Shown: positions 28,253-38,807, numbered from the stretch's first letter. The stretch: 64,000 bases of DNA from Rhizobium sp. RM (GCF_013390595.1 NZ_JACAWV010000022.1:434001-498000), one strand, 5' to 3'. Made by a program: numbers and translations. Notes: generated by a model from the letters alone, not told the origin.

Positions 28253-28980
28253 GCTTCATCCTTCTTGGCCTTTGCAGCCTTTGGTTTTGCCGTTTTTGCC
28301 GCGGCCGCCTTGACGCCGTCCTTTGGCGCAGCCGGCTTCTTGACTGCGGCCTTCTTCGGTGCGGCCGCAACGGTCTCTGCACTTGCCGGCGCCTTCTTTG
28401 CCGCAACGCGCTTCGGCTTTGCAGCAACCGGAGCCGCTGGTGCCGTGACATCTGCTGTCGCTACAGTGTCGGCAGCCGGTATCTTCTTGGCGCGGCTGCG
28501 CTTCGGCTTGGTCTCGCCAGCTTCAGATGCCGTTGCGACGGCAGGAGCCGACGTGGCCGGGCCGACAGCCTCGACCGGAACGACCGGAGGCGTATCCGGC
28601 AGCTTCATGTCCGGTTCCGGCACGCTAACGAGCGGTGCAACAGGCTCGCTCGTCGCGGGTGCAGAGGTTGCGGCAGGCGTCGCCGCTTTCTGCAGGTCCG
28701 ACTTGATGTCGTTGCCAAGCTGGCGCAGCGGGTTCATCGCGTCGCGCAACGAGTTGGTCGGATTGAGATTGCGGACGTCGGATATGGTCTGGCGCACGTC
28801 GTCCATGTCGGCCTCTTTCAAGGCCTCATCAAACTGGGTGCGGAAATCACCCGCCATCTTTCGAAGACCCGCCATCGTCTTGCCGAAGGCGCGGATCATG
28901 GGCGGCAAGTCTTTGGGTCCGACGACCACGATCAACACGACCGCAATCACCAGAAGCTCGCTCCAGCCGATATCTAACAT
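28249..28980 (-). CDS. tatB: Sec-independent protein translocase subunit TatB with long Ala/Lys-rich tail
   Basis: Docks twin-arginine substrates with TatC. The first 100 residues are normal TatB: an N-terminal helix (MLDIGWSELLVIAVVLIVV), then GPKDLPPMIRAFGKT and an amphipathic helix. The rest, to 243, is Pro/Ala-rich, ending in about 75 residues of repeated KKA/PKR/AAK units like histone H1 or other basic tails. The ATG at 28980 is preferred over the TTG one codon earlier. Overlaps tatC by four bases. Confidence 0.93.
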   Translation of the reverse strand: MLDIGWSELLVIAVVLIVVVGPKDLPPMIRAFGKTMAGLRKMAGDFRTQFDEALKEADMDDVRQTISDVRNLNPTNSLRDAMNPLRQLGNDIKSDLQKAATPAATSAPATSEPVAPLVSVPEPDMKLPDTPPVVPVEAVGPATSAPAVATASEAGETKPKRSRAKKIPAADTVATADVTAPAAPVAAKPKRVAAKKAPASAETVAAAPKKAAVKKPAAPKDGVKAAAAKTAKPKAAKAKKDEA

Positions 28981-29036
28981 CAAAACGCTCCCGAAACCGG
29001 TTCGGCAATCTCAAAGTAAACAGGGGAAAACCCTGC

Positions 29037-29246
29037 TTACTTGATCTCGTCAGCCTTGTGCTCGACAGTCTTCGAATTTGCATCGGTCGACTGCGGCGGC
29101 GTCTGATCTTCGTCAGCGATACCCTTCTTGAAGCTCTTGATGCCCTTTGCAACATCGCCCATCAGTTCCGGGATCTTGCCACGTCCGAAGAGGACGAGAA
29201 CGATCACCAGCACGATTAGCCAATGCCACACACTAAAAGAACCCAT
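29037..29246 (-). CDS. tatA: Sec-independent protein translocase subunit TatA
   Basis: Forms the protein-conducting assembly of the Tat system. 69 residues: membrane helix at 5-21 ([15 protein letters not shown]), the [12 protein letters not shown] hinge, an amphipathic helix, then a polar tail. First gene of the tat operon, 56 bases before tatB. Confidence 0.95.
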   Translation of the reverse strand: MGSFSVWHWLIVLVIVLVLFGRGKIPELMGDVAKGIKSFKKGIADEDQTPPQSTDANSKTVEHKADEIK

Positions 29247-29380
29247 AACTGAAACTCCTGAATTTCGCTTTCAGACGATGTAAGATGTTTGACGTGGTTT
29301 TTCAAACAGCAAATCGCCTCTTCAACAATGAGTGTGCAGAATCTTTTTCCGCCCAAATTCCGTGCAGAAGCACAAGTCGA

Positions 29381-30118
29381 TCAATCGTCGCCGTCGCCAC
29401 CGCTTGGTGCCAGCAATCCGAGCTCTTCCAGATCGAGCTGGGTGATCGGGTCCTCGTCTTCACGCAGGTCGTCGCTCATCATCGGCAACGGGACGCCGAA
29501 ATTGGAGGGGATGCGGCCGGAGAGCAGCCCTGCCCCCTTCAGCTCTTCGAGACCTGGAAGATCGCGCAGCTCCTCAAGCCCGAAATGATCGAGGAATTCG
29601 ACCGTCGTTCCGATCGTGACCGGGCGGCCGGGGGTGCGCCTGCGCCCGCGAAACCGCACCCAGCCCGCCTCCATCAACACGTCGAGCGTGCCGCGTGAGG
29701 TCTGCACACCGCGAATCTCCTCGATCTCGGCCCGGGTCACCGGCTGGTGGTAGGCGATGATGGCAAGAACCTCCAGCGCTGCACGCGACAGCTTCTTCGG
29801 CTCCTTCTCGTCGGTGCGGATCACGAAGGACAAATCGCCCGCGGTGCGGAACGCCCAGTTGCCGCCCACCTGAACGAGACCGACCCCACGGCCATTGTAG
29901 AACACCTTGAGCTTCCACATCAGCGCCGCCACGTCCATGCCACGCGGCAGGCGCTCGGCAATGAAGGCTTCCGAAACCGGCTCGGCAGAGGCGAACACCA
30001 GCGCCTCGGCAATCCGTTCGGCCTCTTTTAGCTGGCGCTCGGAAAACACCGCCGGGTCGTCGCCAACCTCATCCGTCATCAGAACGGTTTCATCGCCGGT
30101 ATTGTGCTCAGACGTCAT
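29381..30118 (-). CDS. scpB: segregation and condensation protein B
   Basis: Winged-helix kleisin-associated subunit of the SMC condensin complex. 245 residues. The two winged-helix domains are visible as EAERIAEALVFASAEPVSE and LEVLAIIAYHQPVTRAEIEEIRG (about 130-152), the latter being the family signature. The C-terminal 50 residues are acidic. The ATG at 30118 overlaps the end of scpA by 11 bases. Confidence 0.93.
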   Translation of the reverse strand: MTSEHNTGDETVLMTDEVGDDPAVFSERQLKEAERIAEALVFASAEPVSEAFIAERLPRGMDVAALMWKLKVFYNGRGVGLVQVGGNWAFRTAGDLSFVIRTDEKEPKKLSRAALEVLAIIAYHQPVTRAEIEEIRGVQTSRGTLDVLMEAGWVRFRGRRRTPGRPVTIGTTVEFLDHFGLEELRDLPGLEELKGAGLLSGRIPSNFGVPLPMMSDDLREDEDPITQLDLEELGLLAPSGGDGDD

Positions 30119-30956
30119 TCCTGGTCCTTTCGGCTGCATCAGCCTCGCCGCCTCGCTCGCCCTTGCGCACGTAGATTGGCTGGAACGCCCCCTCCTGCCG
30201 GATCTGCAGCGAACCTTCACGCACCAGCTCCAGAGAGGCCGCAAACGCGCTGGCAATCGCCGTTACGCGCATTGCCGGGTCCGGCACATAACGCAGCAGA
30301 TAATGATCGAGTGCCGTCCATTCACCAACATCGCCCAGAAGGCTGGTCAGAAGCTCACGGGCCTCCACAAGGGACCAGACCTGGCGTTTTTCAATCGTGA
30401 CCTGGGTGATGGCCTGACGTTGCCGGAGATTGGCGTAAGCACTGAGCAGGTCGTAGAGACTTGCATCATAAGAGGAGCGGCTGACATGCGGAATATGTTC
30501 GGGGGCGCCGCGGGCAAACACATCGCGGCCCAGCTGGTCGCGATTGACAAGCTTCTCCGCCGCATCGCGCATCGCCTCCAGACGTTTCAGCCGGAAAGCC
30601 AGCGTCGCGGCCATTTCTTCACCCGAGGGACCGTCGTCCTTGGCCTGCTGGGGAATGAGAAGCTTGGATTTGAGAAAGGCAAGCCACGCCGCCATCACCA
30701 GATAGTCGGCGGCAAGCTCGATGCGCACCCGACGCGCGCTTTCGACAAACTGCAGATATTGTTCGGCCAGCGCCAGCACCGAGATGCGCGACAGATCGAC
30801 CTTCTGGGTCCGGGCAAGATGCAACAGCAGATCGAGTGGACCTTCGAAGCCGGCCACGTCGATGACAAACGCAGCTTCGCCGGTCAGCCGCTCTGGCGTC
30901 ACATCCTGCCAGAGCTTCTCCATCGGTGTCGAATTGCGAGACTTGTCTGCCGCCAT
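30108..30956 (-). CDS. scpA: segregation and condensation protein A
   Basis: Kleisin subunit bridging the SMC heads. 282 residues. The conserved FEGPLDLLLHLARTQKVDLSRISVL-type block starts at residue 37, and AADYLVMAAWLAFLKSKLLIP lies near 83-103. Translationally coupled to scpB. Directly downstream of nagZ in the direction of transcription. Confidence 0.94.
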   Translation of the reverse strand: MAADKSRNSTPMEKLWQDVTPERLTGEAAFVIDVAGFEGPLDLLLHLARTQKVDLSRISVLALAEQYLQFVESARRVRIELAADYLVMAAWLAFLKSKLLIPQQAKDDGPSGEEMAATLAFRLKRLEAMRDAAEKLVNRDQLGRDVFARGAPEHIPHVSRSSYDASLYDLLSAYANLRQRQAITQVTIEKRQVWSLVEARELLTSLLGDVGEWTALDHYLLRYVPDPAMRVTAIASAFAASLELVREGSLQIRQEGAFQPIYVRKGERGGEADAAERTRNDV

Positions 30957-31014
30957 TGCTCCATCCGCCGGGTTTCCGGCCTGTCGTCCCTACCCAGATG
31001 GCGCCGACTGTTCT

Positions 31015-32031
31015 TCAGGAAACGGCCCACATGGCGTTGAATTCGGCTCTCAGTTCCGCCTCATCGGCTGCATCCGCGACCGTAAAGCCGATCTCGACGG
31101 CGCGTGCGCGCTCCAGGGCGCGGCCGGAAAGGACGGGAACTTCCTTCACGACCTGAAGCATTTCACCCATCACGCCGTTGCAATGCAAGACTATATCACA
31201 GCCGCCCTCAACAATATTCGCCGCCCGCTCGCCAAGCGTGCCCTTGAGCGCATTCATCGAGCTGTCGTCCGACATCAGCAGACCGTCGAAGCCGATACGG
31301 CCACGGATGATCTCGTCGATAACCTTGGCAGAAGTGGTGGCCGGGCGTTCGCGATCGACGGCATTGAAAACGAGATGCGCGCTCATCGCCATCAATTCGT
31401 GTCGGAGGGCGCGGAACGGCACGAAGTCGTGACGATCCAGTTCATCGAGAGGAACATCGACCACGGGCAACTCATGATGCGAATCCACCATGCCGCGACC
31501 ATGGCCGGGCATATGCTTCATCACCGGAAGCATGCCGCCAGCCTTCAGGCCATTGGCGGCCGCCTGCCCCATCTCCGCAACCATCTCAGGCGCGTAACCG
31601 TAGGCGCGGTTGCCGATGACGTTGCTGGCGCCCTCCACCGGTACGTCCAGTACCGGCAGGCAGTCGACATTGATGCCGAACCTCATCAAATCGAAGGCAT
31701 GCAGGCGCGACATCAGCCAGGCCGCACGCAATCCCGTCTCGCGATCGCGCTCATAGATTTCACCGATAATGCGGGCGTTCGGATAGGCCTGAAGGATCGG
31801 CGGCTTGATGCGCTGCACACGTCCACCTTCCTGATCGATCAGCACCGGCGCATTCGGGCGGCCGATAGCGTCACGCATCGATGCAACCAGATCGGTAATC
31901 TGCTGCGGCTCGCCGATATTGCGACCGAACAGAATGAAGCCCCAAGGGCGCTCATCGCGATAAAGGGAGATTTCGTCCGCCGTCAGTTCAAGACCGCTGC
32001 ACCCAAGGATCATAGCTTTGGAAACTGTCAT
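31015..32031 (-). CDS. nagZ: beta-N-acetylhexosaminidase (glycoside hydrolase family 3)
   Basis: Removes GlcNAc from muropeptides during peptidoglycan recycling in the cytoplasm. 338 residues, one GH3 domain. IDQEGGRVQR at about 85 and the catalytic His-Asp loop KHMPGHG...DSHHELP are diagnostic, and no signal peptide is seen. The nucleophile aspartate lies in LLMSDDSSMNAL. ATG at 32031 chosen; the frame extends 15 codons further upstream into the terminator region. Confidence 0.94.
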   Translation of the reverse strand: MTVSKAMILGCSGLELTADEISLYRDERPWGFILFGRNIGEPQQITDLVASMRDAIGRPNAPVLIDQEGGRVQRIKPPILQAYPNARIIGEIYERDRETGLRAAWLMSRLHAFDLMRFGINVDCLPVLDVPVEGASNVIGNRAYGYAPEMVAEMGQAAANGLKAGGMLPVMKHMPGHGRGMVDSHHELPVVDVPLDELDRHDFVPFRALRHELMAMSAHLVFNAVDRERPATTSAKVIDEIIRGRIGFDGLLMSDDSSMNALKGTLGERAANIVEGGCDIVLHCNGVMGEMLQVVKEVPVLSGRALERARAVEIGFTVADAADEAELRAEFNAMWAVS

Positions 32032-32074
32032 GATGTCATGCCCGCAAAAGAAACAGAAAGGGAAGGAAGGCCAC

Positions 32075-32110
32075 AAAAAAGCCGGGAGCGTGGTCGGTCC
32101 CGGCTTTTGT
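32075..32110 (-). terminator. rho-independent terminator of the SPOR protein gene
   Basis: AAAAGCCGGGA (32077-32087) pairs with TCCCGGCTTTT (32098-32108). The minus strand ends in TTTTTTGTGG. It separates the SPOR gene from nagZ. Confidence 0.85.
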
Positions 32111-32127
32111 CTTGAAAGGGTCTGGTA

Positions 32128-35100
32128 TCAGCGTGCGACGAGGCAGCTTCCGCCAGCAGCGCGATAACGTTCGCACAACGCTACGGCTTCGTTCTTGTCA
32201 CCGGCCGGGATGCGGACGCGGTAGAACGTGCCCTTGCCGGCAATTTCGGCTGCCTTGATGTCCACGCCGCGGCCGCCGATGACGGAACCGAACTTGGCGG
32301 ACAGGCTCTGGTAGGACTTCTGCGCTTCAGCCTGGCTCGGCAAGGAGGCAACCTGGACGTAATAACCACCGGAAGACGCCGTGTTCGTGACAGCCGGGGT
32401 CGCCGCAGCCGTCTGCTGCGTGGCCTGCGGCTGCGCAGGCGTTGCCGGCGTCGTCGGGCGAACATTGCCCTGATTGGTTACGGTCGCAACCACGTTGGAA
32501 GGCTGAGCGGACGGACGAGCGGCCGGAACAGGAGCGCCATTCTGGTTGGCAGCCGGAGCCGTCGTTGCAGCAGGCGTGTGTGGCTGCGCCGGTTCAGGCG
32601 TGACGGCAACACGCGATGCGGCGATCACGGCCGGAGCACCCTCACCCGCATTGTTCACCGGCGGCGGCGCCAGCTCGGCAACCTTGTCAGCCGCCGGCTG
32701 CTGTGCTGCCGGAGCATCGATTTCCTGCGCAACGAGCGTGCCATCGGGCTTGACGATCATCGTGCGGACCTTGCGCGGCGAAACGCCTGGGGTCGCAGCC
32801 GTTTCCGTCTGCGCGGCCTTTTCCTGCGGAGACAGAAGGCGCGGATCTTCGGTTTCACCAACAGGCGTACCTGCGGCTTCCATTTCACCGTCATTTTCGC
32901 CTTCCAGCGGAAGCTGCTCGGGGATCAGCGTACGCTGAACCACATCGACAGGCTCTTCGCTGCTGGAAATCAGCGACGGCTGCTTCGGATCTGCAGCGCT
33001 ACCACCGGCAACGCGATCATAAACGGCCTTGTCCTGGTTCGGGACAACACGACCGCCCGGATTTTCCGGAACGACTTTGGTCGGATCGTTGTCGGCGGAA
33101 ATGATGACCGGCGCACCGCCGGAGCCCGTGCTTGACGAACCGCCGAACATCAGAGCGTAGACACCACCACCGATCAGCACGAGGCCAACGGCTGCCGCGA
33201 CCGGCATCAGCCAGCGGCGACCGGAACGTTCTTCTTCACCACGATAAGCTGCCTGATGGTCGGCATAACCATCGTCCTGCATCTGGTTGCCGCGAGACAC
33301 CGAGGCTTCCTGCATGGAGCGACGGAAGTCCTCTTCCAGTGCGCGCTCGAACTCGTCGACATCCTGCGGCGCCGGCGCGGCCGGACGTGCCTGCTGCGCG
33401 TTTCCGCGGGCTTCGGCATGTTTGTGGCGATCAAGACCACCCGTCACTGCGGGCGCAAACAGGGCCGCGAGTTCAGTGTCGATGTCGAGGTCTTCTTCCT
33501 GACGGCGAACAGGCTTCGGTTCGAACGCGGCAACCGGCAGTTCCGGAACATCCATCTCGGTGATGGTTTCCGGATGCTCCTCGGTTTCGCCGATCTGCGA
33601 AGGATCGAACGGCAGGCTTTCAAGCGATGCAGGCTCGGCCACGTGCGGTGCCGGCGCTGCGGCAACAGGCGCTGCCGGACGCGGAGCCGGTGCTACGGCA
33701 ACGGGCGCAGGCGCCGCAACAACAGGAGCCGGGGCAGCAACGCGGCTTGCATTAGCAACAACAGGTGCGGCAGCAACCGTGACAGTCGCAGGACGCTGTG
33801 CCGGCGGCGTGGCGACCCGAACAGGGATCGGCGGCGCGACAGGCGCAGGCTTCGGCTGCGCAGCAACGACTGGTGCCGGTGCGGCTGCGACAGGCTGCGG
33901 CTCGGAGACAACATCGATAGAAGCGATTTCCGACAGGTCGAGATCCAGATCGAGATCATCGAGAGCCAGTTCGAAATCGTCGTCGTTGAAACCGTCAAAA
34001 TCGGCCATCACAGGCGCTTCGACAGGCTTCGGAGCAACAGCTTCAACAACCGGCTCCCTGCGAACGGGAGCGGCAGCAACAGGCTCCTGCGCGGCGGGAG
34101 CTTCCGGCGCGCGGGTCGGAATGGAGTATTTGGCGACGTCGTAGATCAGCTCGTCCATTGGCGAAAGCTGGTCTGCGGAAGGCGTGGCTGCAACCTCGGC
34201 GACAGGCGCGAAGGTGGCTGCAGCATCCTGTGCCTGAACTGTAGCCGGTGTCGGCTCGACACGGGCCTCGACACGGCGCGGTTCGGCAGCCGGCACATCC
34301 CGACGGGCACCGAAATTGGCAAGCGGCAGACGAAGGCCGGAGAACTCCAGCGACGAACGGCCAACCTGCGACGGGGCGCGGACGGAAGGAGCGACATGCG
34401 GCTGAACGGGCGCTGGCGTCACCGGCGCTTCTGCAGCAACCGCCTGCTCCACCTCGTCGGCGAGATCGAACGTCGGAACCTGTGCGACCTCGGCATGCGC
34501 ATAGGGCTGCGCGCTCGAGGAAATATCGGCAGGCAGCGCAGGCATTTCATGCCATTCGGCCTGCTGCGGCTCGAAGGATGGCTCCGGCTGCCATGCAGCC
34601 TGTTCGTAAACCGGCTCTTCGTAAGCTACCGGCTGTGGCTCGCGAGGCTGTACGTCGAACACTTCGGCGACAGCGCCTGCATCATCACGGAAATCATTGC
34701 GGATATCGAAGGCGTGTGCGCCCTCATCCTGCTGCGCATAGGCGAACTCCGCGCCGGGAAGCGGCTCTTCCCTGACCTGCGGCTCTTCGACCGGCGCAAA
34801 TTCCGGCTCGCGACGTGCGAAAACGGATTCGACGCGCTGCATGAAATCGCCGGCATGAATGCCGCCACGAACGTCGTTGGCCGGATCGAGAACGACCGGG
34901 TCGGCGCTTGGCGCGTCATAGACCTCGAACTCGCGCAGCAGCTCGTCTTCAAGATTAAATTCGGGTTCGCGCCGGACATCGGGCGACGCAGCGGACTGCG
35001 TAGCCTGGGACGTCACATGCGAAGGACGATCCTCGAAGCCGACGATACGCGCCAGCTCTGCCAAAGGATCATTGTCAGCGAATTCCTCGGACCGGTTGCC

Positions 35101-35130
35101 CCGGTTATACGCGACATTTTTTTCGACCAT
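32128..35130 (-). CDS. large membrane-anchored SPOR-domain protein
   Basis: 1000 residues. An acidic and Pro/Ala-rich cytoplasmic part of about 635 residues is followed by one membrane segment at about 637-662 (WLMPVAAAVGLVLIGGGVYAL), a Pro/Ala/Thr-rich periplasmic linker and a SPOR domain over the last 75 residues (GGYYVQVASLPSQAEAQKSY...). SPOR domains bind denuded peptidoglycan at division sites, so a division role is likely. The conserved N-terminal DNDPLAELARIVGF motif is typical of rhizobial homologues. The ATG at 35130 has GGA upstream; ATG 35145 is an alternative. Sits between argS and nagZ, as in relatives. Confidence 0.88.
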   Translation of the reverse strand: MVEKNVAYNRGNRSEEFADNDPLAELARIVGFEDRPSHVTSQATQSAASPDVRREPEFNLEDELLREFEVYDAPSADPVVLDPANDVRGGIHAGDFMQRVESVFARREPEFAPVEEPQVREEPLPGAEFAYAQQDEGAHAFDIRNDFRDDAGAVAEVFDVQPREPQPVAYEEPVYEQAAWQPEPSFEPQQAEWHEMPALPADISSSAQPYAHAEVAQVPTFDLADEVEQAVAAEAPVTPAPVQPHVAPSVRAPSQVGRSSLEFSGLRLPLANFGARRDVPAAEPRRVEARVEPTPATVQAQDAAATFAPVAEVAATPSADQLSPMDELIYDVAKYSIPTRAPEAPAAQEPVAAAPVRREPVVEAVAPKPVEAPVMADFDGFNDDDFELALDDLDLDLDLSEIASIDVVSEPQPVAAAPAPVVAAQPKPAPVAPPIPVRVATPPAQRPATVTVAAAPVVANASRVAAPAPVVAAPAPVAVAPAPRPAAPVAAAPAPHVAEPASLESLPFDPSQIGETEEHPETITEMDVPELPVAAFEPKPVRRQEEDLDIDTELAALFAPAVTGGLDRHKHAEARGNAQQARPAAPAPQDVDEFERALEEDFRRSMQEASVSRGNQMQDDGYADHQAAYRGEEERSGRRWLMPVAAAVGLVLIGGGVYALMFGGSSSTGSGGAPVIISADNDPTKVVPENPGGRVVPNQDKAVYDRVAGGSAADPKQPSLISSSEEPVDVVQRTLIPEQLPLEGENDGEMEAAGTPVGETEDPRLLSPQEKAAQTETAATPGVSPRKVRTMIVKPDGTLVAQEIDAPAAQQPAADKVAELAPPPVNNAGEGAPAVIAASRVAVTPEPAQPHTPAATTAPAANQNGAPVPAARPSAQPSNVVATVTNQGNVRPTTPATPAQPQATQQTAAATPAVTNTASSGGYYVQVASLPSQAEAQKSYQSLSAKFGSVIGGRGVDIKAAEIAGKGTFYRVRIPAGDKNEAVALCERYRAAGGSCLVAR

Positions 35131-35196
35131 TACGTGTTCCACCATCTACGCATTGCAGCTCTTGCCAGCGTATTGTGAGCAAATAATGGTGATATG

Positions 35197-36954
35197 TTAT
35201 CGCATTTCGTCAGGTGCGTCCGCTCCCAAAAGAGCAAGTCCGGACTTCAAAACATTCGCGACAGCATTCACCAGCCCGAGTCTGGCAATGCTCAATTCTC
35301 GGTTTTTATCGTTAACAAAACGTAATTCCGGCTGGTCTTTACCTTTATTCCAGTGTCCGTGGAAGAAACTTGCCAGGTCATAAAGGTAAAATGCGAGGCG
35401 ATGAGGCTCATGCGTCAGCGCTGCAGACTCGATCAGGCGCGGATATTCCGCAAGCTTAGCAACAAGCTGCAACTCGTTGATATCACTAATCAATGATGCA
35501 GAGGCAGCCAGCTCTTCCTGCGTCGGAGCAAGCCCCGGAAACGCTTCTTTCGCCTGCCGGAACACGGACATGCAACGCGCATGCGCATACTGCACGTAAA
35601 AGACCGGATTATCCTTCGATTGTTCCGTTACTTTCGCAAAATCGAAGTCGAGCGGCTCGGAATTCTTCCGATAGAGCATCATGAATCGCACCGGATCACG
35701 GCCGACTTCATCCACAACATCGCGCAAAGTGACGAAATCACCGGAGCGCTTCGACATCTTCACCGGCTCACCGTCGCGGAACAGCTTCACGAGCTGGCAC
35801 AACAGAACGGTCAGTTTCGACTTGCCTTCGGAGACAGCTCTTGCCACTGCCTCGAGACGCTTGACGTAGCCGCCATGATCGGCGCCGAGCACGTAGATCA
35901 TCTCGTTGAAGCCACGATCGTACTTGTTCTTGAAGTAGGCCACGTCAGCCGCGAAGTAGGTATAGGAGCCGTCAGACTTCATCAGCGCGCGGTCCATGTC
36001 GTCGCCGACCTCAGTAGAACGGAACAGCGTCTGTTCACGGTCCTCCCAATCGTCCGGCAACTCGCCCTTCGGCGGCGGCAGCGTGCCCTTGTAGACATGG
36101 CCCTTGAAAGTAAGATCGTTGATGGCCGACAGAATGGGGCCGCCATTGCCCTCATGCAGCGTGCGCTCCGAGAAGAACACGTCATGCTTGACGTTGAGGG
36201 CCGCCAGATCCTCACGGATCATCACCATCATCGCATCGATCGCCTTGTCCTTGACGATCGGCATCCACTTTTCTTCCGGCATGGTGCGCAGCTTGATGCC
36301 GTACTCGTCCGCCAGCGCCTGGCCGACCGGAACGAGATAGTCGCCCGGATAAAGACCGGGCGGAATGACGCCGACATCCTCACCCAGCGCTTCGCGGTAA
36401 CGCAGGAACACAGAACGCGCCAGAACATCGATCTGCGAGCCGGCGTCGTTGATGTAATATTCCTTGGTAACGTCATAACCGGCGAAGGACAGCAGGTTCG
36501 CCAGCGTGTCGCCAACGACGGCGCCACGGCAATGGCCGACATGCATCGGTCCCGTCGGGTTTGCCGACACATATTCAACGTTGATCTTCTGACCGACACC
36601 AACCTTCGAGCGACCGAAATCGGTACCCTCGGAGATCATACCCGACAGCAGGCGCTGCCAGTAGCCAACGGACACCTTGAGGTTGATGAAGCCGGGACCG
36701 GCAACATTGACGCTGTCGACATCCGGGTCCTGCTGCAGCGCAGGCACGATCAGTTCCGCCAGCGCGCGTGGATTGGTGCCAAGCGGCTTTGCCAGCACCA
36801 TGGCGGCATTGGTCGCCACATCACCGTGGCTCGCATCACGCGGCGCTTCGACGGTGACTCGTCCAAAATCGATATTTTCGCGGTTCTGTTTCACGAGATC
36901 GACTGTCTCGAGCGCGTTTTTGATCCTGGTATCGAAATCGGCAAAAATATTCAT
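35197..36954 (-). CDS. argS: arginyl-tRNA synthetase
   Basis: Charges tRNA-Arg. 585 residues, class I. The HIGH motif appears as [20 protein letters not shown] near 128-147 and the KMSKS-like motif as [10 protein letters not shown] near 402. The N-terminal additional domain (Add-1) and the C-terminal DALR anticodon-binding domain ([14 protein letters not shown]) are present. Confidence 0.97.
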   Translation of the reverse strand: MNIFADFDTRIKNALETVDLVKQNRENIDFGRVTVEAPRDASHGDVATNAAMVLAKPLGTNPRALAELIVPALQQDPDVDSVNVAGPGFINLKVSVGYWQRLLSGMISEGTDFGRSKVGVGQKINVEYVSANPTGPMHVGHCRGAVVGDTLANLLSFAGYDVTKEYYINDAGSQIDVLARSVFLRYREALGEDVGVIPPGLYPGDYLVPVGQALADEYGIKLRTMPEEKWMPIVKDKAIDAMMVMIREDLAALNVKHDVFFSERTLHEGNGGPILSAINDLTFKGHVYKGTLPPPKGELPDDWEDREQTLFRSTEVGDDMDRALMKSDGSYTYFAADVAYFKNKYDRGFNEMIYVLGADHGGYVKRLEAVARAVSEGKSKLTVLLCQLVKLFRDGEPVKMSKRSGDFVTLRDVVDEVGRDPVRFMMLYRKNSEPLDFDFAKVTEQSKDNPVFYVQYAHARCMSVFRQAKEAFPGLAPTQEELAASASLISDINELQLVAKLAEYPRLIESAALTHEPHRLAFYLYDLASFFHGHWNKGKDQPELRFVNDKNRELSIARLGLVNAVANVLKSGLALLGADAPDEMR

Positions 36955-37036
36955 CGTTCCAACCTGCGCGAAGCGTTTTCTGTTCTGATATCCGGCAATA
37001 TGTCACCGGTCGGGGGGTTCGCGATCGCCCGCTGCC

Positions 37037-38254
37037 CTATCGTAAATCCGGTGTATGGTCAAACAGCCGCTGGTGGGTGCGCAGTGCATAACTGTCGGTC
37101 ATCCCTGCCAAATAGTCGCCGACGTGGCGGGCCTTGGCCGCGACACTCATGCCGGAAATGCTGTCCACCCAGTAGTGGCTCTGCATTTCGGCAGGTGTTT
37201 CCATATAACGGTGGAAAAGATCGGTGACGATCTGTGTTGCGCCTGCGCGGATGCGCATGATTTCCGGATGCCGGTAGATATGACCGAACAGCAGCTTCTT
37301 GATCTGCTTGTCGGTTTCAGCCATCGCCGGCGAGAAGGTTGCGACCGTCAGATCGGCGCCGCGAATATCGGCTGCGCTCTTCGGCTTCAGCCTGGCAAGA
37401 TTATGCTGCGCAACGCCGATGACATCTTCCACCATGCGGGTGATTTGCCGGCGCATGATTTCATGGGCAAAACGGTCGTCATCCAGCTTCGGGTATTTCT
37501 CCCGAACCTCGGCCATCAGGCCGCTGAGGAAAGGCACCTCCTCCAGCATCTCGAAGGTCAGATAACCGGCCCGCAGACCATCATCGATGTCGTGCGTGTT
37601 GTAGGCGATGTCATCGGCAATGGCCGCGACCTGCGCTTCAAGGCTTGCATAGGTGCCGATCTCGAGATCCTGTAGCTGACAATATTCGAGGATCGGCAGA
37701 GGCACCGGCCCATGCGTGCCCTCGCCCCTGGCGTCGAGCAGCGGTCCATTATGTTTGACCAGCCCTTCCAGCGTTTCCCAGGTGAGATTGATCCCGTCAT
37801 ATTCGGCGTAGCGGCGCTCCAGCTTGGTGACGATGCGGAGCGACTGGGCGTTATGATCGAACCCGCCATAGGGCTTCAGCACTTCATCCAGAGCATCCTC
37901 GCCGGTATGACCGAAAGGCGTGTGGCCAAAATCGTGGACGAGTGCGACGCCCTCGGCCAGATCCTCATCCAGTTTCAGTGCACGCGCCAGCGCACGCGCA
38001 ATCTGCGCCACCTCGATGGTGTGGGTCAGACGTGTGCGGTAATGGTCACCATCCGGGCTGATAAACACCTGCGTCTTGTGCTTGAGCCGGCGAAACGCCG
38101 TGGTGTGGACGATACGATCGCGGTCGCGCTGGAATTCGGATCGCGTCAGACTGGATGGTTCCGGGAACAGACGCCCACGCGTCGTCCATGGATCGGCGGC
38201 GAAAACCGCACGCTCTCCGCTTCCAAACCCCAGTGCACGCTGATCGATTATCAT
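37037..38254 (-). CDS. dgt: deoxyguanosinetriphosphate triphosphohydrolase-like protein
   Basis: HD-domain dNTP triphosphohydrolase, 405 residues. Residues [29 protein letters not shown] and [16 protein letters not shown] carry the HD metal site, and [19 protein letters not shown] the second part. Rhizobial members are usually annotated as dNTP triphosphohydrolases; specificity for dGTP is not certain. The ATG at 38254 has AGGA eight bases upstream; ATG 38269 is less likely. Divergent from erpA. Confidence 0.92.
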   Translation of the reverse strand: MIIDQRALGFGSGERAVFAADPWTTRGRLFPEPSSLTRSEFQRDRDRIVHTTAFRRLKHKTQVFISPDGDHYRTRLTHTIEVAQIARALARALKLDEDLAEGVALVHDFGHTPFGHTGEDALDEVLKPYGGFDHNAQSLRIVTKLERRYAEYDGINLTWETLEGLVKHNGPLLDARGEGTHGPVPLPILEYCQLQDLEIGTYASLEAQVAAIADDIAYNTHDIDDGLRAGYLTFEMLEEVPFLSGLMAEVREKYPKLDDDRFAHEIMRRQITRMVEDVIGVAQHNLARLKPKSAADIRGADLTVATFSPAMAETDKQIKKLLFGHIYRHPEIMRIRAGATQIVTDLFHRYMETPAEMQSHYWVDSISGMSVAAKARHVGDYLAGMTDSYALRTHQRLFDHTPDLR

Positions 38255-38431
38255 GCCTTGTCCTGCCATATGGCCATTGACCTTTTCATCTACCCTTCAT
38301 ACCTATCGCGAAGGTTGCCGCAAAGCACGTTCGCTGTGTGGTAACGCTATAGACGGCCAATTTGACTGGTTTATAATCGGTCTTGCACAGAACTTTACTC
38401 GCCGGTTCTTGACCCCGGTTGGAGAAAACAC

Positions 38432-38761
38432 ATGACGACTGACATCACACTCTCGGAATCCGCTGCAAAACGAATCGCCCAGATCGTCTCTGCCGAGGCT
38501 GGAAAACAGGCTCTTCGCGTCTCTGTCGAAGGGGGCGGCTGTTCCGGCTTTTCCTACAAGTTTGACCTCGACGGCGAACCGACCGACGACGATATCGTCA
38601 TCGCCCGCGGCGACGCCAAGGTGCTGATCGACAGCATGTCCGTGGTCTATATGGCGGGCTCGGAAATCGACTTCGTCGACAATCTGCTTGGCCAGTCGTT
38701 CCAGATCAAGAACCCGAACGCCGTCGCAAGCTGTGGCTGCGGCACCAGCTTCTCGATCTGA
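38432..38761 (+). CDS. erpA: A-type iron-sulfur cluster carrier
   Basis: HesB/IscA family scaffold passing Fe-S clusters to target proteins. 109 residues with the three cluster cysteines C37 (GGGCSGF), C101 and C103 (CGCGTSF). GGAGA lies upstream of the ATG. Named erpA as is usual for rhizobial homologues in this position; iscA or sufA cannot be excluded. Confidence 0.93.
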   Translation: MTTDITLSESAAKRIAQIVSAEAGKQALRVSVEGGGCSGFSYKFDLDGEPTDDDIVIARGDAKVLIDSMSVVYMAGSEIDFVDNLLGQSFQIKNPNAVASCGCGTSFSI

Positions 38762-38770
38762 CCCTTCTTT

Positions 38771-38807
38771 CCACCGCTACCACGCCCCCGCCGGGGGAAA
38801 ACGGTGG
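38771..38807 (+). terminator. G/C-rich hairpin after erpA
   Basis: CCACCG (38771-38776) can pair with CGGTGG (38802-38807), with an inner CCCCCG/CGGGGG hairpin. No T-run, so termination is uncertain. Confidence 0.35.

Noticed and set aside
33256-35178. Plus-strand open frame of 640 codons
   Set aside because: Antisense shadow of the SPOR protein gene; arginine-rich composition, no domain.
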